DNA of 64,000 bases from Comamonas testosteroni. Lineage in GTDB: Bacteria > Pseudomonadota > Gammaproteobacteria > Burkholderiales > Burkholderiaceae_C. The stretch is taken from the NCBI RefSeq assembly GCF_030505195.1, contig NZ_CP129672.1:4002501-4066500 (forward strand), in the 5' to 3' direction. Below the pieces are notes generated by a model, which saw only the letters and a program-made list of their open reading frames with translations, was not told where the DNA came from and searched no databases. Shown here piece after piece: positions 16,143 to 25,057 of this stretch (position 1 is its first letter; each line of letters begins with the position of its first letter). A program made the position numbers and the translations under genes.

Positions 16143-16466
16143 ATGAGCAAGTCGAACAAGTTCTCACCCGAGGTGCGTGAGCGTGCGGTGAGGATGGTGC
16201 AGGAGCACCGAGGGGAGTACCCGTCGCTGTGGGCGGCCATCGAGTCCATCGCACCGAAGATTGGATGTGTGCCGCAGACCTTGAACGAATGGGTCAAGCG
16301 TGCCGAAGTCGACACCGGCGTGCGCGAAGGCGTCACGACCAGTGAGGCCCAGCGGATGAAGGAACTGGAGCGAGAGGTCAAGGAACTGCGCCGGGCCAAT
16401 GAGATATTGAAGCTGGCCAGCGCGTTTTTCGCCCAGGCGGAGCTCGACCGCCGGCTCAAGTCCTGA
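16143..16466 (+). CDS. IS3-family transposase OrfA
   Basis: The 107-residue protein has an N-terminal helix-turn-helix ([16 protein letters not shown], then [14 protein letters not shown]) and a C-terminal leucine-zipper-like helix ([30 protein letters not shown]). It binds the ends of the element and supplies the N-terminal part of the OrfAB transposase by ribosomal frameshifting. Confidence 0.9.
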   Translation: MSKSNKFSPEVRERAVRMVQEHRGEYPSLWAAIESIAPKIGCVPQTLNEWVKRAEVDTGVREGVTTSEAQRMKELEREVKELRRANEILKLASAFFAQAELDRRLKS

Positions 16467-17374
16467 AGGACTTCATCGACAAACATCGCGATGCCTTCGG
16501 GGTCGAGCCGCTCTGCAAGGTCTTGCAGGTCGCCCCGTCGGCATATCGAAGGCATGCGGCGCTGCTGCGCGAGCCCCACAAGCGCTGTGCCCGGGCTCAT
16601 CGCGACGAGATGCTGATGCCACAGATTGAACGTGTCTGGCAGGCCAACATGCAGGTCTACGGCGCCGACAAGGTGTGGCGGCAACTGGCACGCGAAGGTG
16701 TTGTCGTGGCCCGCTGTACGGTCGAGCGATTGATGCGCAGGCTCGGACTGCGTGGCGTGATGCGCGGCAAGGTCGTGCGCACCACGGTCGGCGATGCGAA
16801 GGCGCCATGCCCGTTGGACCGGGTGAACCGGCAGTTCCGTGCCGAGCGGCCCAACCAGTTGTGGGTCAGCGACTTCACGTACGTCTCGACCTGGCAGGGC
16901 TGGCTGTACGTGGCCTTCGTCATCGATGTGTTTGCCAGGCGCATCGTCGGCTGGCGGGTGAGCAGCTCAATGCGAACGGACTTCGTACTTGATGCGCTGG
17001 AGCAAGCTCTCTACGCCCGGCAGCCTGAACGCGATGGAAGCCTGGTCTGTCACTCCGACAGGGGCTCGCAGTACGTCAGCATTCGCTACACCGAACGACT
17101 GGCAGAAGCGGGCATCGAACCGTCAGTGGGAAGCAAGGGCGACAGCTATGACAACGCCTTGGCCGAGACCATAAACGGACTCTACAAGGCCGAACTCATT
17201 CATCGCCGAGCACCCTGGAAAACCAAGGAGACCGTGGAGTTCGCAACGCTCGAATGGGTGTCGTGGTTCAACCACCATCGCCTGCTCGAACCCATCGGGT
17301 ATATCCCGCCAGCAGAAGCCGAGGCAAACTACTACCGGCAACTCGCCAGTCATAACACCGAGGTGGTGGCCTGA
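16463..17374 (+). CDS. IS3-family transposase OrfB (rve integrase core)
   Basis: The frame overlaps the end of orfA in the -1 direction and carries an HTH_21 region ([15 protein letters not shown]) and a DDE integrase core: [31 protein letters not shown] (first Asp), [11 protein letters not shown] (second Asp) and the Glu in [19 protein letters not shown]. All catalytic residues are present, so the copy could be active. It is made as a fusion with OrfA, so the start given is only where the frame takes over. Confidence 0.88.
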   Translation: MKDFIDKHRDAFGVEPLCKVLQVAPSAYRRHAALLREPHKRCARAHRDEMLMPQIERVWQANMQVYGADKVWRQLAREGVVVARCTVERLMRRLGLRGVMRGKVVRTTVGDAKAPCPLDRVNRQFRAERPNQLWVSDFTYVSTWQGWLYVAFVIDVFARRIVGWRVSSSMRTDFVLDALEQALYARQPERDGSLVCHSDRGSQYVSIRYTERLAEAGIEPSVGSKGDSYDNALAETINGLYKAELIHRRAPWKTKETVEFATLEWVSWFNHHRLLEPIGYIPPAEAEANYYRQLASHNTEVVA

Positions 17375-17438
17375 CTTAAACCAAACAGCCTCCGCGAATC
17401 CCGGGGCGATTCAAACTGGCGATACCGTGCTGGCTCTA

Positions 17439-18248
17439 GGGCGTGTCATCAAATTGGAGTGCTGCTTCGTTATCAGGAGCATGAATCGCAGATACGCTCT
17501 GACAGATAGGCAGTGGGCTCAGATCCAAGACCTGTTACCCGGCAGGGCCGGGCACGTTGGAGCGCCTGCCAAGAACAACCGCCTGTTCGTCGACGCTGTG
17601 CTCTACCGCTATCGCGCGGGCATTGCCTGGCGCGACCTGCCTGAACGATTCGGAGATTTCCGCGTGGTGCACCTGCGCCATATGCGCTGGAGCCGACGCG
17701 GTGTGTGGCAACGCCTCTTTGAAGCCCTGGCCCAGAACGCAGACAACGAATACGCCATGATCGATGCCACCATCGTGCGGGCGCACCAGCACAGCGCAGG
17801 CGGTAAAGGGGGGCTGGGGCGCAAGCTATCGGACGCAGCCGGGGAGGCCTGAGCACCAAGATCCACGCCACCGTGGATGCGTTGGGTAATCCCACAGGCT
17901 TCGTGCTCACGGCCGGCCAAGCCTCGGACCTGCAGGGCGCCGATGTCCTGCTCAAGGACATCGATGCGCAGATGGTCATCGCCGACAAGGCCTATGACGC
18001 ACAGCAGCGAGTGGTCCAACCCCTACTGAAAGCGGACAAGGGCGTGGTCATCCCCAGTATTCGCACGCGTACCGTGCAGCGCGAATATGACAGGCATCTG
18101 TACAAGGCACGTCATCTGATCGAGAACTTCTTCGCACGCCTGAAGCAGTATCGGGCCATCGCCACGCGCTATGACAAAACCGCCTTTGCTTTCCTGGGTG
18201 CGATTCATCTGGCGGCCGCTGTCGTTTGGCTCATTTGATGACACGCCC
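17439..18248 (+). mobile_element. IS5-family insertion sequence (IS427-like), complete
   Basis: Perfect 16-bp terminal inverted repeats are seen: GGGCGTGTCATCAAAT at 17439-17454 and ATTTGATGACACGCCC at 18233-18248. The flanking dinucleotide TA occurs on both sides (17437-17438 and 18249-18250), fitting the short target duplication of this group. The element carries two overlapping frames for one DDE transposase. Confidence 0.92.
17481..18238 (+). CDS. IS5-family transposase, two frames joined by frameshifting
   Basis: The first frame (17481-17852, ATG after AGGAG) encodes the DUF4096-type DNA-binding part (RYALTDRQWAQIQDLLPG) and the first catalytic Asp in EYAMIDATIVRAHQHSAG. The second, which continues as GLSTKIHATVDALGNPTGF to 18238, encodes the DDE_Tnp_1 half with ADKAYDAQQ (second Asp) and ARHLIENFFARLKQYRAIATRYDK (Glu). 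The two frames overlap near 17800-17850 in a run of G, where a programmed shift is usual in this group. It appears intact. Confidence 0.88.
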
Positions 18249-18403
18249 TAGTCTCCTTAGATTGAAAGCAAAGATGATCTATTGAAGTGTTTACTAATAA
18301 TATTTATACATACTATATGTGTCAATATTGAATGTGTACTTATCAAAAGATGGCGCAGTTGACGTATCTATTACAGACTTGACCATAAAAACGGAGCGTA
18401 GTG

Positions 18404-18820
18404 ATGGACTCACTCGACATGGCGGGGCAGTTGATACGCCGCTTACATCAGCAAGCAACTCAGGTTTTCGTCCAGCGCACCCAGGCTGCGGGCTTTGATC
18501 TGACACCTGTTCAATTTGCAGCTCTTGATGCCATTGATGCTCAGCCTGCCACGGATCAGGCGCGTGTCGCGGAAATGATTGCCTACGATCGGGCCACCAT
18601 CGGTGGCGTCATCGATCGACTGGAGCAGAAGGGCTGGATTCGTCGAGTTGTCAATGAACGGGATCGTAGGGCGCGCGAGCTTTCGTTGACAACCGAAGGC
18701 GAGCGTGTTCGTTCAGTGTTGCTGCCGCTAGTTCGGGGTCTGCAGGATGAAATACTTCAGCCCCTGAGTGATGCAGAACGTCTATGTTTTCTTCAACTTT
18801 CTCGTCAACTCATGCGGTAG
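18404..18820 (+). CDS. MarR family transcriptional regulator (139 residues)
   Basis: A compact MarR protein: LTPVQFAALDAIDAQPATDQARVAEMIAYDRATIGGVIDRLEQKGWI forms the winged helix and VNERDRRARELSLT the wing. It is of the length normal for the family and not closely similar to the two phthalate MarR proteins. The ATG at 18404 has GGAG seven bases before it; a GTG at 18401 is possible. It follows the IS5 copy and an AT-rich 150-bp leader, and no target gene remains beside it; regulators of this type often sit next to aromatic-acid degradation genes that may have been lost to the insertions. Confidence 0.82.
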   Translation: MDSLDMAGQLIRRLHQQATQVFVQRTQAAGFDLTPVQFAALDAIDAQPATDQARVAEMIAYDRATIGGVIDRLEQKGWIRRVVNERDRRARELSLTTEGERVRSVLLPLVRGLQDEILQPLSDAERLCFLQLSRQLMR

Positions 18821-19167
18821 TAAGTTGCAACTCTCTGTGGCGATGTGTATGTGCCGGCAAATCCAGCGCTGGCAAGCAAAGTGGCATTCAAGCTGGCGAT
18901 GACGGAGGCGACGTAGCAAGTCAAGGGCAACACGAATTTCAAGAGAGGGGGCGTCAGCATGCAAACGTCGTCGAACAGTACTGCAGCCGCTTCTAGACCG
19001 GCTACAGTTTGCTGCGGGAAAACCTGTAAGCTGGGCTAGCTAGAAAGGCCTGACCGTTGGCGTCAATATCAACACAGGCGTCAAGGAAGCAAGTTCGTCG
19101 TCAATGGCGTGAATGCTTTTATACCCGCCTCAAGCCCGCCGTGTTGATATCGCATGGATAGCTACTT
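18821..19167. other. Gap without a recognisable gene
   Basis: About 350 bp between the MarR gene and tphA1 show no convincing reading frame on either strand and no clear hairpin terminator for the tph operon. The composition is normal for the window, so it may be the remains of a lost gene. Confidence 0.5.
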
Positions 19168-20178
19168 CTAGTGGCTACCAGTCGGGCTCGTCGCAAAAAC
19201 ATCCGCGTGGAAGTCCTGTGCTAACAGGCCCATATCGGAAGCTGCTGTGCGCACTGATTGAACCAGGGAGGGTGAGCCACAGCAGTGCACCACATGATCG
19301 TGCAGGTTGCCAAAGTGTGTGCGTAGTGCGTCATCCACCCGACCTGCGTGAGCATCCGCAGGCATATCGCCTAGGTCGGTGATAGCTGCAATGTAGCGAA
19401 ACTGCGGCCAAGTTTTGCGCCACTTGTCGATGGCACTAGGGAGATACAGGCCAGAGGGGTTGCGAGCCCCCCATAGCAGCGTGATGTCGCGCTGAACCTT
19501 GCGTTTGGCTAAGTCATCAAGAACGGATTTAATGGGCGCAAATCCCGTGCCACCTGCAACGCAAATCAGGGGCCTGGTGTCGTCAGGCTTCAGTGCGATA
19601 CTGCCGAATGGCAGTTCGATCTCCAATGTGTCACCAGACTTCAACTGCTGGACGATAGTGCTGAAGCGACCACCCGGTACATGCCTGATATGCAATGTGA
19701 TGCCATCGCTCTCATGGGGTGGATTGGCCATAGAGTAGCTGCGGCTTTCCCCGTCGTCGAGGTGAATCAGCAGGTATTGGCCGGCTTCAAATTTGGCGCG
19801 CTTGCCCGCAGGCAGGCGCAGGCGCAGCAGCGAGACATCGGGAGCCGCCAGTGTATTGCTGTACACCTTGGCCGTAAAACGTTTGCGGGCTTCTGGGTCG
19901 ATGCGGCGAAAGGAGCTCGGCTGGATACGTATATCGCTGGCGGCGGTGCAGCCGCACAGCAATACCTGCTCCGAGGTGCAGAGTTCGCTGCGCACGGCCA
20001 TGCCATTGAAGGAAGTAATATTTCCTTTGAGCAGGACGCTCGCACAATTGCCACAGCTACCTTTGCGGCAGGAATAAGGTAGTTCGATGCCGGCCTGCAG
20101 GGCGGCATCCAGCACGGATTGCCCGGGCGCGCAGGGGAACGCGATATCAGAGTCGTGGATATGGATCTGGTGGTTCAT
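19168..20178 (-). CDS. tphA1: Terephthalate 1,2-dioxygenase reductase component
   Basis: The 336-residue protein begins with a plant-type ferredoxin domain (CRKGSCGNCASVLL near residue 37, distal Cys near 75), then an FAD barrel (SRSYSMANPP near 146) and an NAD domain (LICVAGGTGFAPIKSVL near 204, VVHCCGSPSLV near 294). Sequence and length agree with TphA1 of Comamonas sp. E6 from the start MNHQIHIHDSDIAFPCAPGQ to the end. It carries electrons from NAD(P)H to the TphA2A3 oxygenase. It is the last gene of the operon; the ATG follows GAGGACCCTCC, 9 bp past the tphB stop. Confidence 0.95.
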   Translation of the reverse strand: MNHQIHIHDSDIAFPCAPGQSVLDAALQAGIELPYSCRKGSCGNCASVLLKGNITSFNGMAVRSELCTSEQVLLCGCTAASDIRIQPSSFRRIDPEARKRFTAKVYSNTLAAPDVSLLRLRLPAGKRAKFEAGQYLLIHLDDGESRSYSMANPPHESDGITLHIRHVPGGRFSTIVQQLKSGDTLEIELPFGSIALKPDDTRPLICVAGGTGFAPIKSVLDDLAKRKVQRDITLLWGARNPSGLYLPSAIDKWRKTWPQFRYIAAITDLGDMPADAHAGRVDDALRTHFGNLHDHVVHCCGSPSLVQSVRTAASDMGLLAQDFHADVFATSPTGSH

Positions 20179-20187
20179 GGAGGGTCC

Positions 20188-21135
20188 TCAGCCCGGTTGG
20201 GCGCCGAGCAGGGCGATCGTGCGCAGGAGGGCCGTGGAGTCGGCCACGCCACGGCCGGCAATGTCCATGGCGCTGCCATGGCCCACGCTGGAAAGCACCA
20301 CCCTGCCGCCGATGGAGAGCGCGCTGGCTCCGTTAGGTGCCAGCAGCTTGATGGGAATGTGGCCCTGATCGTGCAGCATGGCTACATACAGGTCGTGCTT
20401 GCGCTGTGCCAGAACCATGTCGGCCCCCATGGGACCATCTACCGCCAGGCCGCACTTGCGCAGTGTCTCGACAGCGGGAACGGTGATCTGGGAGTCCTCC
20501 AGGCCGAACAACTGTCCTTCAGATGCATGAGGGTTGATCCCGAATACAGCGACTTGTGGTTTAGGCACCCCGAGTAAGGTGCATGTCTGCACGGCAGCCT
20601 GCACCGCGTTGACCACCAACTGAGGAGAGAGCCGCTCCAATGCGCTGCGCACGCTTTTATGCAAAGTAACATGCACGATGCGCAGGCCAGCACCCACCAG
20701 CATCAGGAATACCTGGTCTTCGTTCATGCCAAGAACATTGGCGAGCAAAGATGGGTAGCCGCTGAACGCTATGCCTGCGCGGTGAATGGCCGTTTCATGG
20801 TGGGGGCAGGCAATGACGGCATCGACTTCGCCGTTTTCGCACGCTCGGATGGCTGCTGTTGCAGATTGCACCGTGGATAGGCCTGCCTGCGGGGTGATCT
20901 CTCCCCATTGCACTGGTTGTGCAAGTGAGCCGGCTTCCGCATGAATGAGGTCTTGAAGAAGGGACTCCATTTGGCAGATCTGCGCTGCTTGTTCAAGAGC
21001 GCTCCACGGTCCATAGACCTTGATCAGGGATCTTTCGGTGGCAGACAACTGCTGAAGAGCTTTCAGTGCGATTTCAGGGCCAATACCGTGGGGATCGCCG
21101 ATGGCCAAAGCCAATTTACGGTGCACTAATGTCAT
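20188..21135 (-). CDS. tphB: 1,2-dihydroxy-3,5-cyclohexadiene-1,4-dicarboxylate dehydrogenase
   Basis: The 315-residue protein is a member of the PdxA family of metal-dependent oxidative decarboxylases. Characteristic parts are [17 protein letters not shown] at the start, PHHETAIH near residue 110, and the metal and substrate region [13 protein letters not shown] near 266. TphB oxidises the cis-dihydrodiol of terephthalate with NAD, and CO2 is lost to give protocatechuate. The ATG at 21135 overlaps the tphA3 stop (ATGA) and gives the length known for TphB; the frame remains open to 21177. Confidence 0.94.
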   Translation of the reverse strand: MTLVHRKLALAIGDPHGIGPEIALKALQQLSATERSLIKVYGPWSALEQAAQICQMESLLQDLIHAEAGSLAQPVQWGEITPQAGLSTVQSATAAIRACENGEVDAVIACPHHETAIHRAGIAFSGYPSLLANVLGMNEDQVFLMLVGAGLRIVHVTLHKSVRSALERLSPQLVVNAVQAAVQTCTLLGVPKPQVAVFGINPHASEGQLFGLEDSQITVPAVETLRKCGLAVDGPMGADMVLAQRKHDLYVAMLHDQGHIPIKLLAPNGASALSIGGRVVLSSVGHGSAMDIAGRGVADSTALLRTIALLGAQPG

Positions 21136-21596
21136 AGCGGCAATGCCATCAACGTGTCCGTCACCGTGCTGTCGCAAACCGCGATGCGCTCTTGCAGACG
21201 CAACTTGCCATCGATCGTGGTGAATTTGTCGAGGTACTCACCGCTGGCAAAGACCTCGGTTTCCCCGGTATGCATGATGCGCAGCACCATGAACGGCGTG
21301 GAAGCACTGGCCTGTGTTGCATCGCCTGACTGGATCGAAGGCAGACCCAGAATATGGCGATAGCGGTGGCGCTCGTAGATATTGGCTTCGCGCAGCGCAG
21401 AAATTCGGTCGGTGAGCATGTCCTGTGAATCCGCCCAGACAATGCCAGCAGCAAGCCCTTCAGCATGATTGTCGACATTGGTGACGCGATAGTGGCAATC
21501 CTTCGTGAAGAAGGTTGGCCATTGCTCCATGGCGTCACTGTCTATGGTCTTCGCGTAAGCGGCATTGAAGGCCGCGATTTGAATTTCATTGATCAT
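21132..21596 (-). CDS. tphA3: Terephthalate 1,2-dioxygenase, small oxygenase subunit
   Basis: The 154-residue protein belongs to the ring-hydroxylating dioxygenase beta-subunit family (NTF2-like fold), with the segments [20 protein letters not shown] and [16 protein letters not shown] residues ([13 protein letters not shown]). It makes the structural beta part of the oxygenase together with TphA2. The ATG at 21596 overlaps the tphA2 stop by ATGA and gives the known TphA3 length; the frame is open further upstream. Confidence 0.93.
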   Translation of the reverse strand: MINEIQIAAFNAAYAKTIDSDAMEQWPTFFTKDCHYRVTNVDNHAEGLAAGIVWADSQDMLTDRISALREANIYERHRYRHILGLPSIQSGDATQASASTPFMVLRIMHTGETEVFASGEYLDKFTTIDGKLRLQERIAVCDSTVTDTLMALPL

Positions 21597-22834
21597 GCTT
21601 GCATCTCCTGTCCCATATGCTTGCGGTAGGCCTTCCAAAAGCCGCGTACCGAGGTTTCTGTGGCGCGGCCCTCGCTAGAGCCTTCGTGGTCTCCGCCCAT
21701 CTCGATGACCGCATCAAGGTTGGCGGCGCCTGCGATGCCACGCTGCACGAATCCACCAACAGCTCCGTCTTCCATGGAAATAAATCCTGCAGGGCCGATG
21801 AGGTTGGCCTGTTTGAGTCTGACCTTGCGCTGCTCTGTACTGTCATCTGCATAGCCAAGATAGGTCCAGTTGAGTTCCGAGCTGGAGATGCTCTTGGGCA
21901 ACAGCTGACGCACGGCGATGCTGTTCTGAATCTGCTGCAGCACAAAACCAGGGAACACAGAAAGGATCTGCAGGGTCACGCCGTCCTCGAACTCCTCGAA
22001 GCCCTCTAGAAGGCTGGGATCTTTGAGCCGGTAACGCTCGTTGTCGGAGCGGATGGCCTGGTCCTTGTAAGAGTCGTCTTTGGCGCTACGATCGATCATG
22101 GAATAGCTCACATGGTGACCACCCGACTCGTCGACGATGACACCGCCTTTTTGTGAGAGGCGATTCAGCTCGAAGGTGGTGAAGAACATATGCAGGAGGC
22201 TGGCGTGATAGCTGTCCTTCACGTTCTCGAAGTAGAGCTTCCAGTTGTTAGGCAGCTTTTGCGTGAAGCGACCGATGACTTCTACGGGCTTGTGCAGCAC
22301 GCGCTCTATGCGCTCGCAAATCTCAGGGCCAAGGTAATCCTCAATGCTGGGCACGTCCTCGGAAAAACTGCCAAAGACCAAACCGCAAAAGACAGCCACG
22401 CGGAGCTTGCGCGGGCCATGCTCTTCTTTGCAGAACGAGGCTGGCATGCCACCCTGGCCCTTGACACCTTTCTCGAAGGCAACGCCGGTCAGATCTCCCT
22501 GTCGGTTGTAGCTCCAGGCGTGATAGACGCACTGGAAACTATCCGTACGGCCCGATTTCTCCAGAGCGATGAGAGCGCCGCGATGCGCGCAGCGGTTCTC
22601 GAAGGCGTAGATTTCCTGGTCGGCATCCCGCACGACAACTATTGGTGTTTCACCGACAAAGGTGGTGCGGAAATCACCCGCCTCAGGGATTTCAGATTCC
22701 AGGCACAGGTAGTTCCAGACCTCGCCGCGATAGATACGTTGCTGTTCCTGATCCGCATTGGCTGTGTCGGTATAGATACCAAAAGGCACGCGCGTATTAG
22801 TGGCCCCACGCCACTGGATGATGGATTCTTGCAT
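21593..22834 (-). CDS. tphA2: Terephthalate 1,2-dioxygenase, large oxygenase subunit
   Basis: The 413-residue Rieske oxygenase has the 2Fe-2S ligands CAHRGAL near residue 82 and CVYHAWSY about 20 residues later, and the catalytic iron ligands in [16 protein letters not shown] near 208-223. Length and neighbours agree with TphA2, which adds O2 to terephthalate at C1-C2 to give the cis-dihydrodiol. It lies 15 bp after tphC. The ATG has AGGAACCAAC before it. Confidence 0.94.
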   Translation of the reverse strand: MQESIIQWRGATNTRVPFGIYTDTANADQEQQRIYRGEVWNYLCLESEIPEAGDFRTTFVGETPIVVVRDADQEIYAFENRCAHRGALIALEKSGRTDSFQCVYHAWSYNRQGDLTGVAFEKGVKGQGGMPASFCKEEHGPRKLRVAVFCGLVFGSFSEDVPSIEDYLGPEICERIERVLHKPVEVIGRFTQKLPNNWKLYFENVKDSYHASLLHMFFTTFELNRLSQKGGVIVDESGGHHVSYSMIDRSAKDDSYKDQAIRSDNERYRLKDPSLLEGFEEFEDGVTLQILSVFPGFVLQQIQNSIAVRQLLPKSISSSELNWTYLGYADDSTEQRKVRLKQANLIGPAGFISMEDGAVGGFVQRGIAGAANLDAVIEMGGDHEGSSEGRATETSVRGFWKAYRKHMGQEMQA

Positions 22835-22849
22835 GTTGGTTCCTAAGGG

Positions 22850-23818
22850 TTAGAGCTTGACGTTGGCGGCCTTCAGCACCTTCTTCCACTTCTCGGTTTC
22901 CTGACGGATGAACTGAGCAGTCTTGGTGGGATCCCAGCCGCAGGGCACGGCGCCCTGTTCCTGAAAGTGCTTGCGGATGTCGTTTGATGACAGAGCCTGG
23001 GCCATCTGCCTCTGAAGCTTCTGTGCGATTTCTGCACTCGTGCCTGGGGGGGCGACGACAGAAAAGAAAGTCACGGCCTGCATGGCTGGCCATTGCTGCT
23101 CGGCGAATGTGGGGACCTGGGGCAATATTTGGGAACGCTGCTCGTCGGCAACGGCCAGAATGCGCACCTTGCCGGCATGGTGATAGGTTGCCGATGAGCT
23201 GATGTTGTCGAAAAACACATCCACATTGCCACCGATCAGGTCAATCAGAGCCGGGGCCGTTCCCTTGTAGGGAACGACGGTTAGCTCAGCACCCGTTAGC
23301 TGCATAAACATGGCCGCAGTCAAGTGGGATGTCGAGCCGTCGCCTTGCGTCGCCACAGTCACTTTTTTGGGATTGGCTTTGGCGTATGCAATGAACTCGC
23401 CAAGTGACTTAACAGGCAGCTTCGGGTTGATGACCAGGACGTTGGGCACTGTGGCCAAAATCGTCACCGGTACCCAGCGAGTCGGGTCAAAGCTGAGCTT
23501 TTGATAGAGGTTGTGGTTGATGGCGATGGGCCCCGGAGGGGAGGCCAGCACAGTCATTCCGTCTGGCGGTGCCCGGAACACTAGATCGGCACCGATGTTT
23601 CCACCAGCCCCGGGCTTGTTTTCAATGATCACGCCACCTGCGTAGTCCGCGCGGATTTTTTCGACTACTAGGCGCGGCAGTACATCGGCGGTACCACCGG
23701 CCGAGAAGGGCACGACGATCTTGAGAGGTTGATTTGACTGAGCCAGGCTACCTGTTGAAGCAACCGCGGTGGCAATGCCGATCAATGCTTCGCGTCTGCG
23801 AATGGATTCGTTGCGCAT
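22850..23818 (-). CDS. tphC: Terephthalate-binding receptor of the tripartite tricarboxylate transporter family
   Basis: The 322-residue receptor is the first gene of the operon. It has a Tat-like leader (RRREALIGIATAVASTGSLAQ), the Bug signature QPLKIVVPFSAGGTADVLPRL and VVPYKGTAPALIDLIGGNVD (ligand loop). TphC binds terephthalate in the periplasm and works with a shared TctAB membrane pair that is encoded elsewhere in the strains studied; no such pair is present in this window. The start follows AAGGAGACAAG. It is divergent from tphR. Confidence 0.93.
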   Translation of the reverse strand: MRNESIRRREALIGIATAVASTGSLAQSNQPLKIVVPFSAGGTADVLPRLVVEKIRADYAGGVIIENKPGAGGNIGADLVFRAPPDGMTVLASPPGPIAINHNLYQKLSFDPTRWVPVTILATVPNVLVINPKLPVKSLGEFIAYAKANPKKVTVATQGDGSTSHLTAAMFMQLTGAELTVVPYKGTAPALIDLIGGNVDVFFDNISSSATYHHAGKVRILAVADEQRSQILPQVPTFAEQQWPAMQAVTFFSVVAPPGTSAEIAQKLQRQMAQALSSNDIRKHFQEQGAVPCGWDPTKTAQFIRQETEKWKKVLKAANVKL

Positions 23819-23879
23819 CTTGTCTCCTTCTTGTGTGGGGAACTGCAGTATGGGGATGTCGTACTTTGTGTTAAACCTG

Positions 23880-23900
23880 TTTTTGCGCTATGCGCAAAAA
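23880..23900. promoter_or_regulatory. Palindrome in the tphR-tphC intergenic region
   Basis: TTTTTGCGC (23880-23888) and GCGCAAAAA (23892-23900) are perfect arms around TAT. It lies in the 109-bp gap between the divergent tphC and tphR genes, 28 bp before tphR. Length and symmetry suit an IclR-type dimer, so it is the best candidate TphR site. Confidence 0.6.
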
Positions 23901-23927
23901 TGTTGAAAACACCTTGATTTGATCGCT

Positions 23928-24695
23928 ATGCAGGACAAGAACTTTGTGGAATCGCTGCGCAAGGGATTGGGCGTACTGACTTGCTTTGACCGTCGGCATA
24001 CCCGGCTCACGCTGTCGGAAGTGGCCAGGCTCACGCAGTCCACGCCAGCATCAGCCAGACGTTCGCTCAGCACACTAGTACAGCTCGGCTATTTAGAGAG
24101 TGACGGAAAGCTGTTTTGGATGCAGCCTAAGTCACTGCTGATCGCCTATTCATTTCTGTCATCGCGCCCCATGCCTGCGTTGGTCCAGCCGCTACTGGAT
24201 GCACTGTCGGAGCGGACCAGAGAGTCCGCTTCGCTTGGTACTTTGTTGGAAGACGATGCCATCATCATTGGCCGTTCGACCGCACGGCGCAGCTTGAGCA
24301 CGGGCCTAGGAATAGGATCCAGGTTGCCGGTGTACTGTTCTGCAATTGGTCGGGTGCTGTTGTCAGGACTCCCCCAGCAGGAAGCGCGTGCAAGGCTGGA
24401 GATGATCGAGCGGGTGGCTCTGACCCCTCAGACGATGACTGACTTGGAGGAGCTGCTAGGTCTGCTTGAAACTTGCAGGCAATCCGGATGGTCATGCAGC
24501 GATGGAGAGTTGGAGCTGGGTGTGCGCTCCATGGCGGCGCCAGTGCGCGACCCTCAAGGCAACACAATTGCTGCCATGAGCATTGCTGTTAGGGCAGAGA
24601 GACTCAGCATGAGTGAGTTCAAAGAGACTTTTTTGATGCCGCTGAAGCGCGCTCGCAATGAGTTGGAAAAAAAGTTGTATCCGCAAGGGATGTAA
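23928..24695 (+). CDS. tphR: IclR family regulator of the tph operon
   Basis: The 255-residue protein has an N-terminal winged helix (FVESLRKGLGVLTCFDRRHTR, LTLSEVARLTQSTPASARRSL, residues 6-50) and the IclR effector domain (SASLGTLLEDDAIIIGRS, RLPVYCSAIGRVLLS, DGELELGVRSMAAPVRD). In Comamonas sp. E6 TphR is an activator that uses terephthalate as inducer. The ATG at 23928 is preferred to a TTG at 23919; neither has a strong ribosome binding site. It is divergent from tphC across the palindrome at 23880. Confidence 0.92.
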   Translation: MQDKNFVESLRKGLGVLTCFDRRHTRLTLSEVARLTQSTPASARRSLSTLVQLGYLESDGKLFWMQPKSLLIAYSFLSSRPMPALVQPLLDALSERTRESASLGTLLEDDAIIIGRSTARRSLSTGLGIGSRLPVYCSAIGRVLLSGLPQQEARARLEMIERVALTPQTMTDLEELLGLLETCRQSGWSCSDGELELGVRSMAAPVRDPQGNTIAAMSIAVRAERLSMSEFKETFLMPLKRARNELEKKLYPQGM

Positions 24696-24734
24696 TGCGC
24701 CACCATGTCTTTGCCTAGCGCAGCGGCTGAGGCT

Positions 24735-25035
24735 CGGGTTGCCGAACACGCCGGTTCCGTACTATGTGCCCAGCGGCATCGTCAATGTCAATGCCTTTGC
24801 CACCGGCTCCAGGCGCCTTGCCTCCATTGCCCTCACGGATGGCCTGCCCGGCTGGGGAAATCCCGAGCCGTCTTGGTTGCGCACGCATACGGCGGCAGAT
24901 GCTCGTATCGCGCGCCTGATGGAGCTGGCGCCTCAGCCATCGCAGACCCTGCTGTTCCAAACGGATTATCTCGTGCCAAGGTCGTTCGCACCGATGTGCC
25001 CACCATGCCGGGGCCTGAGCGGCCTTTGGCGCTAA
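24735..25035 (+). pseudogene. M48-type zinc metalloprotease fragment
   Basis: The frame reads NTPVPYYVPSGIVNVNAFATGSRRLASIALTDGL, which resembles the stretch just before the HExxH helix in HtpX-like M48 proteases, and then jumps to PEPSWLRTHTAADARIARLMEL, the usual C-terminal region. The catalytic helix and the membrane segments between are missing, so an internal deletion is likely. It ends 22 bp before the HtrA protease gene. M48 and DegP-type genes are neighbours at the end of transmissible stress-tolerance loci, which gives a possible origin. Confidence 0.55.
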
Positions 25036-25057
25036 ATCACTCGAAGGAGCCTCCGTC

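Larger units (their letters stand above)
16093..17413 (+). mobile_element. IS3-family insertion sequence, complete
   Basis: The imperfect terminal inverted repeats are seen: the left end begins TGAATCGCCCAGGG at 16093 and the right end finishes CCCGGGGCGATTCA at 17413. They match at most positions over about 27 bp. Inside are overlapping orfA and orfB in the IS3 arrangement. No target duplication is visible (TAA on the left, AAC on the right), so one flank may have been changed, perhaps with the arrival of the IS5 copy 25 bp away. Confidence 0.88.

Noticed and set aside
16093..18250. Composite transposon carrying the tph operon
   Set aside because: The IS3 and IS5 copies are of different families and both on the same side; no matching copy lies on the other side of tph within the window.
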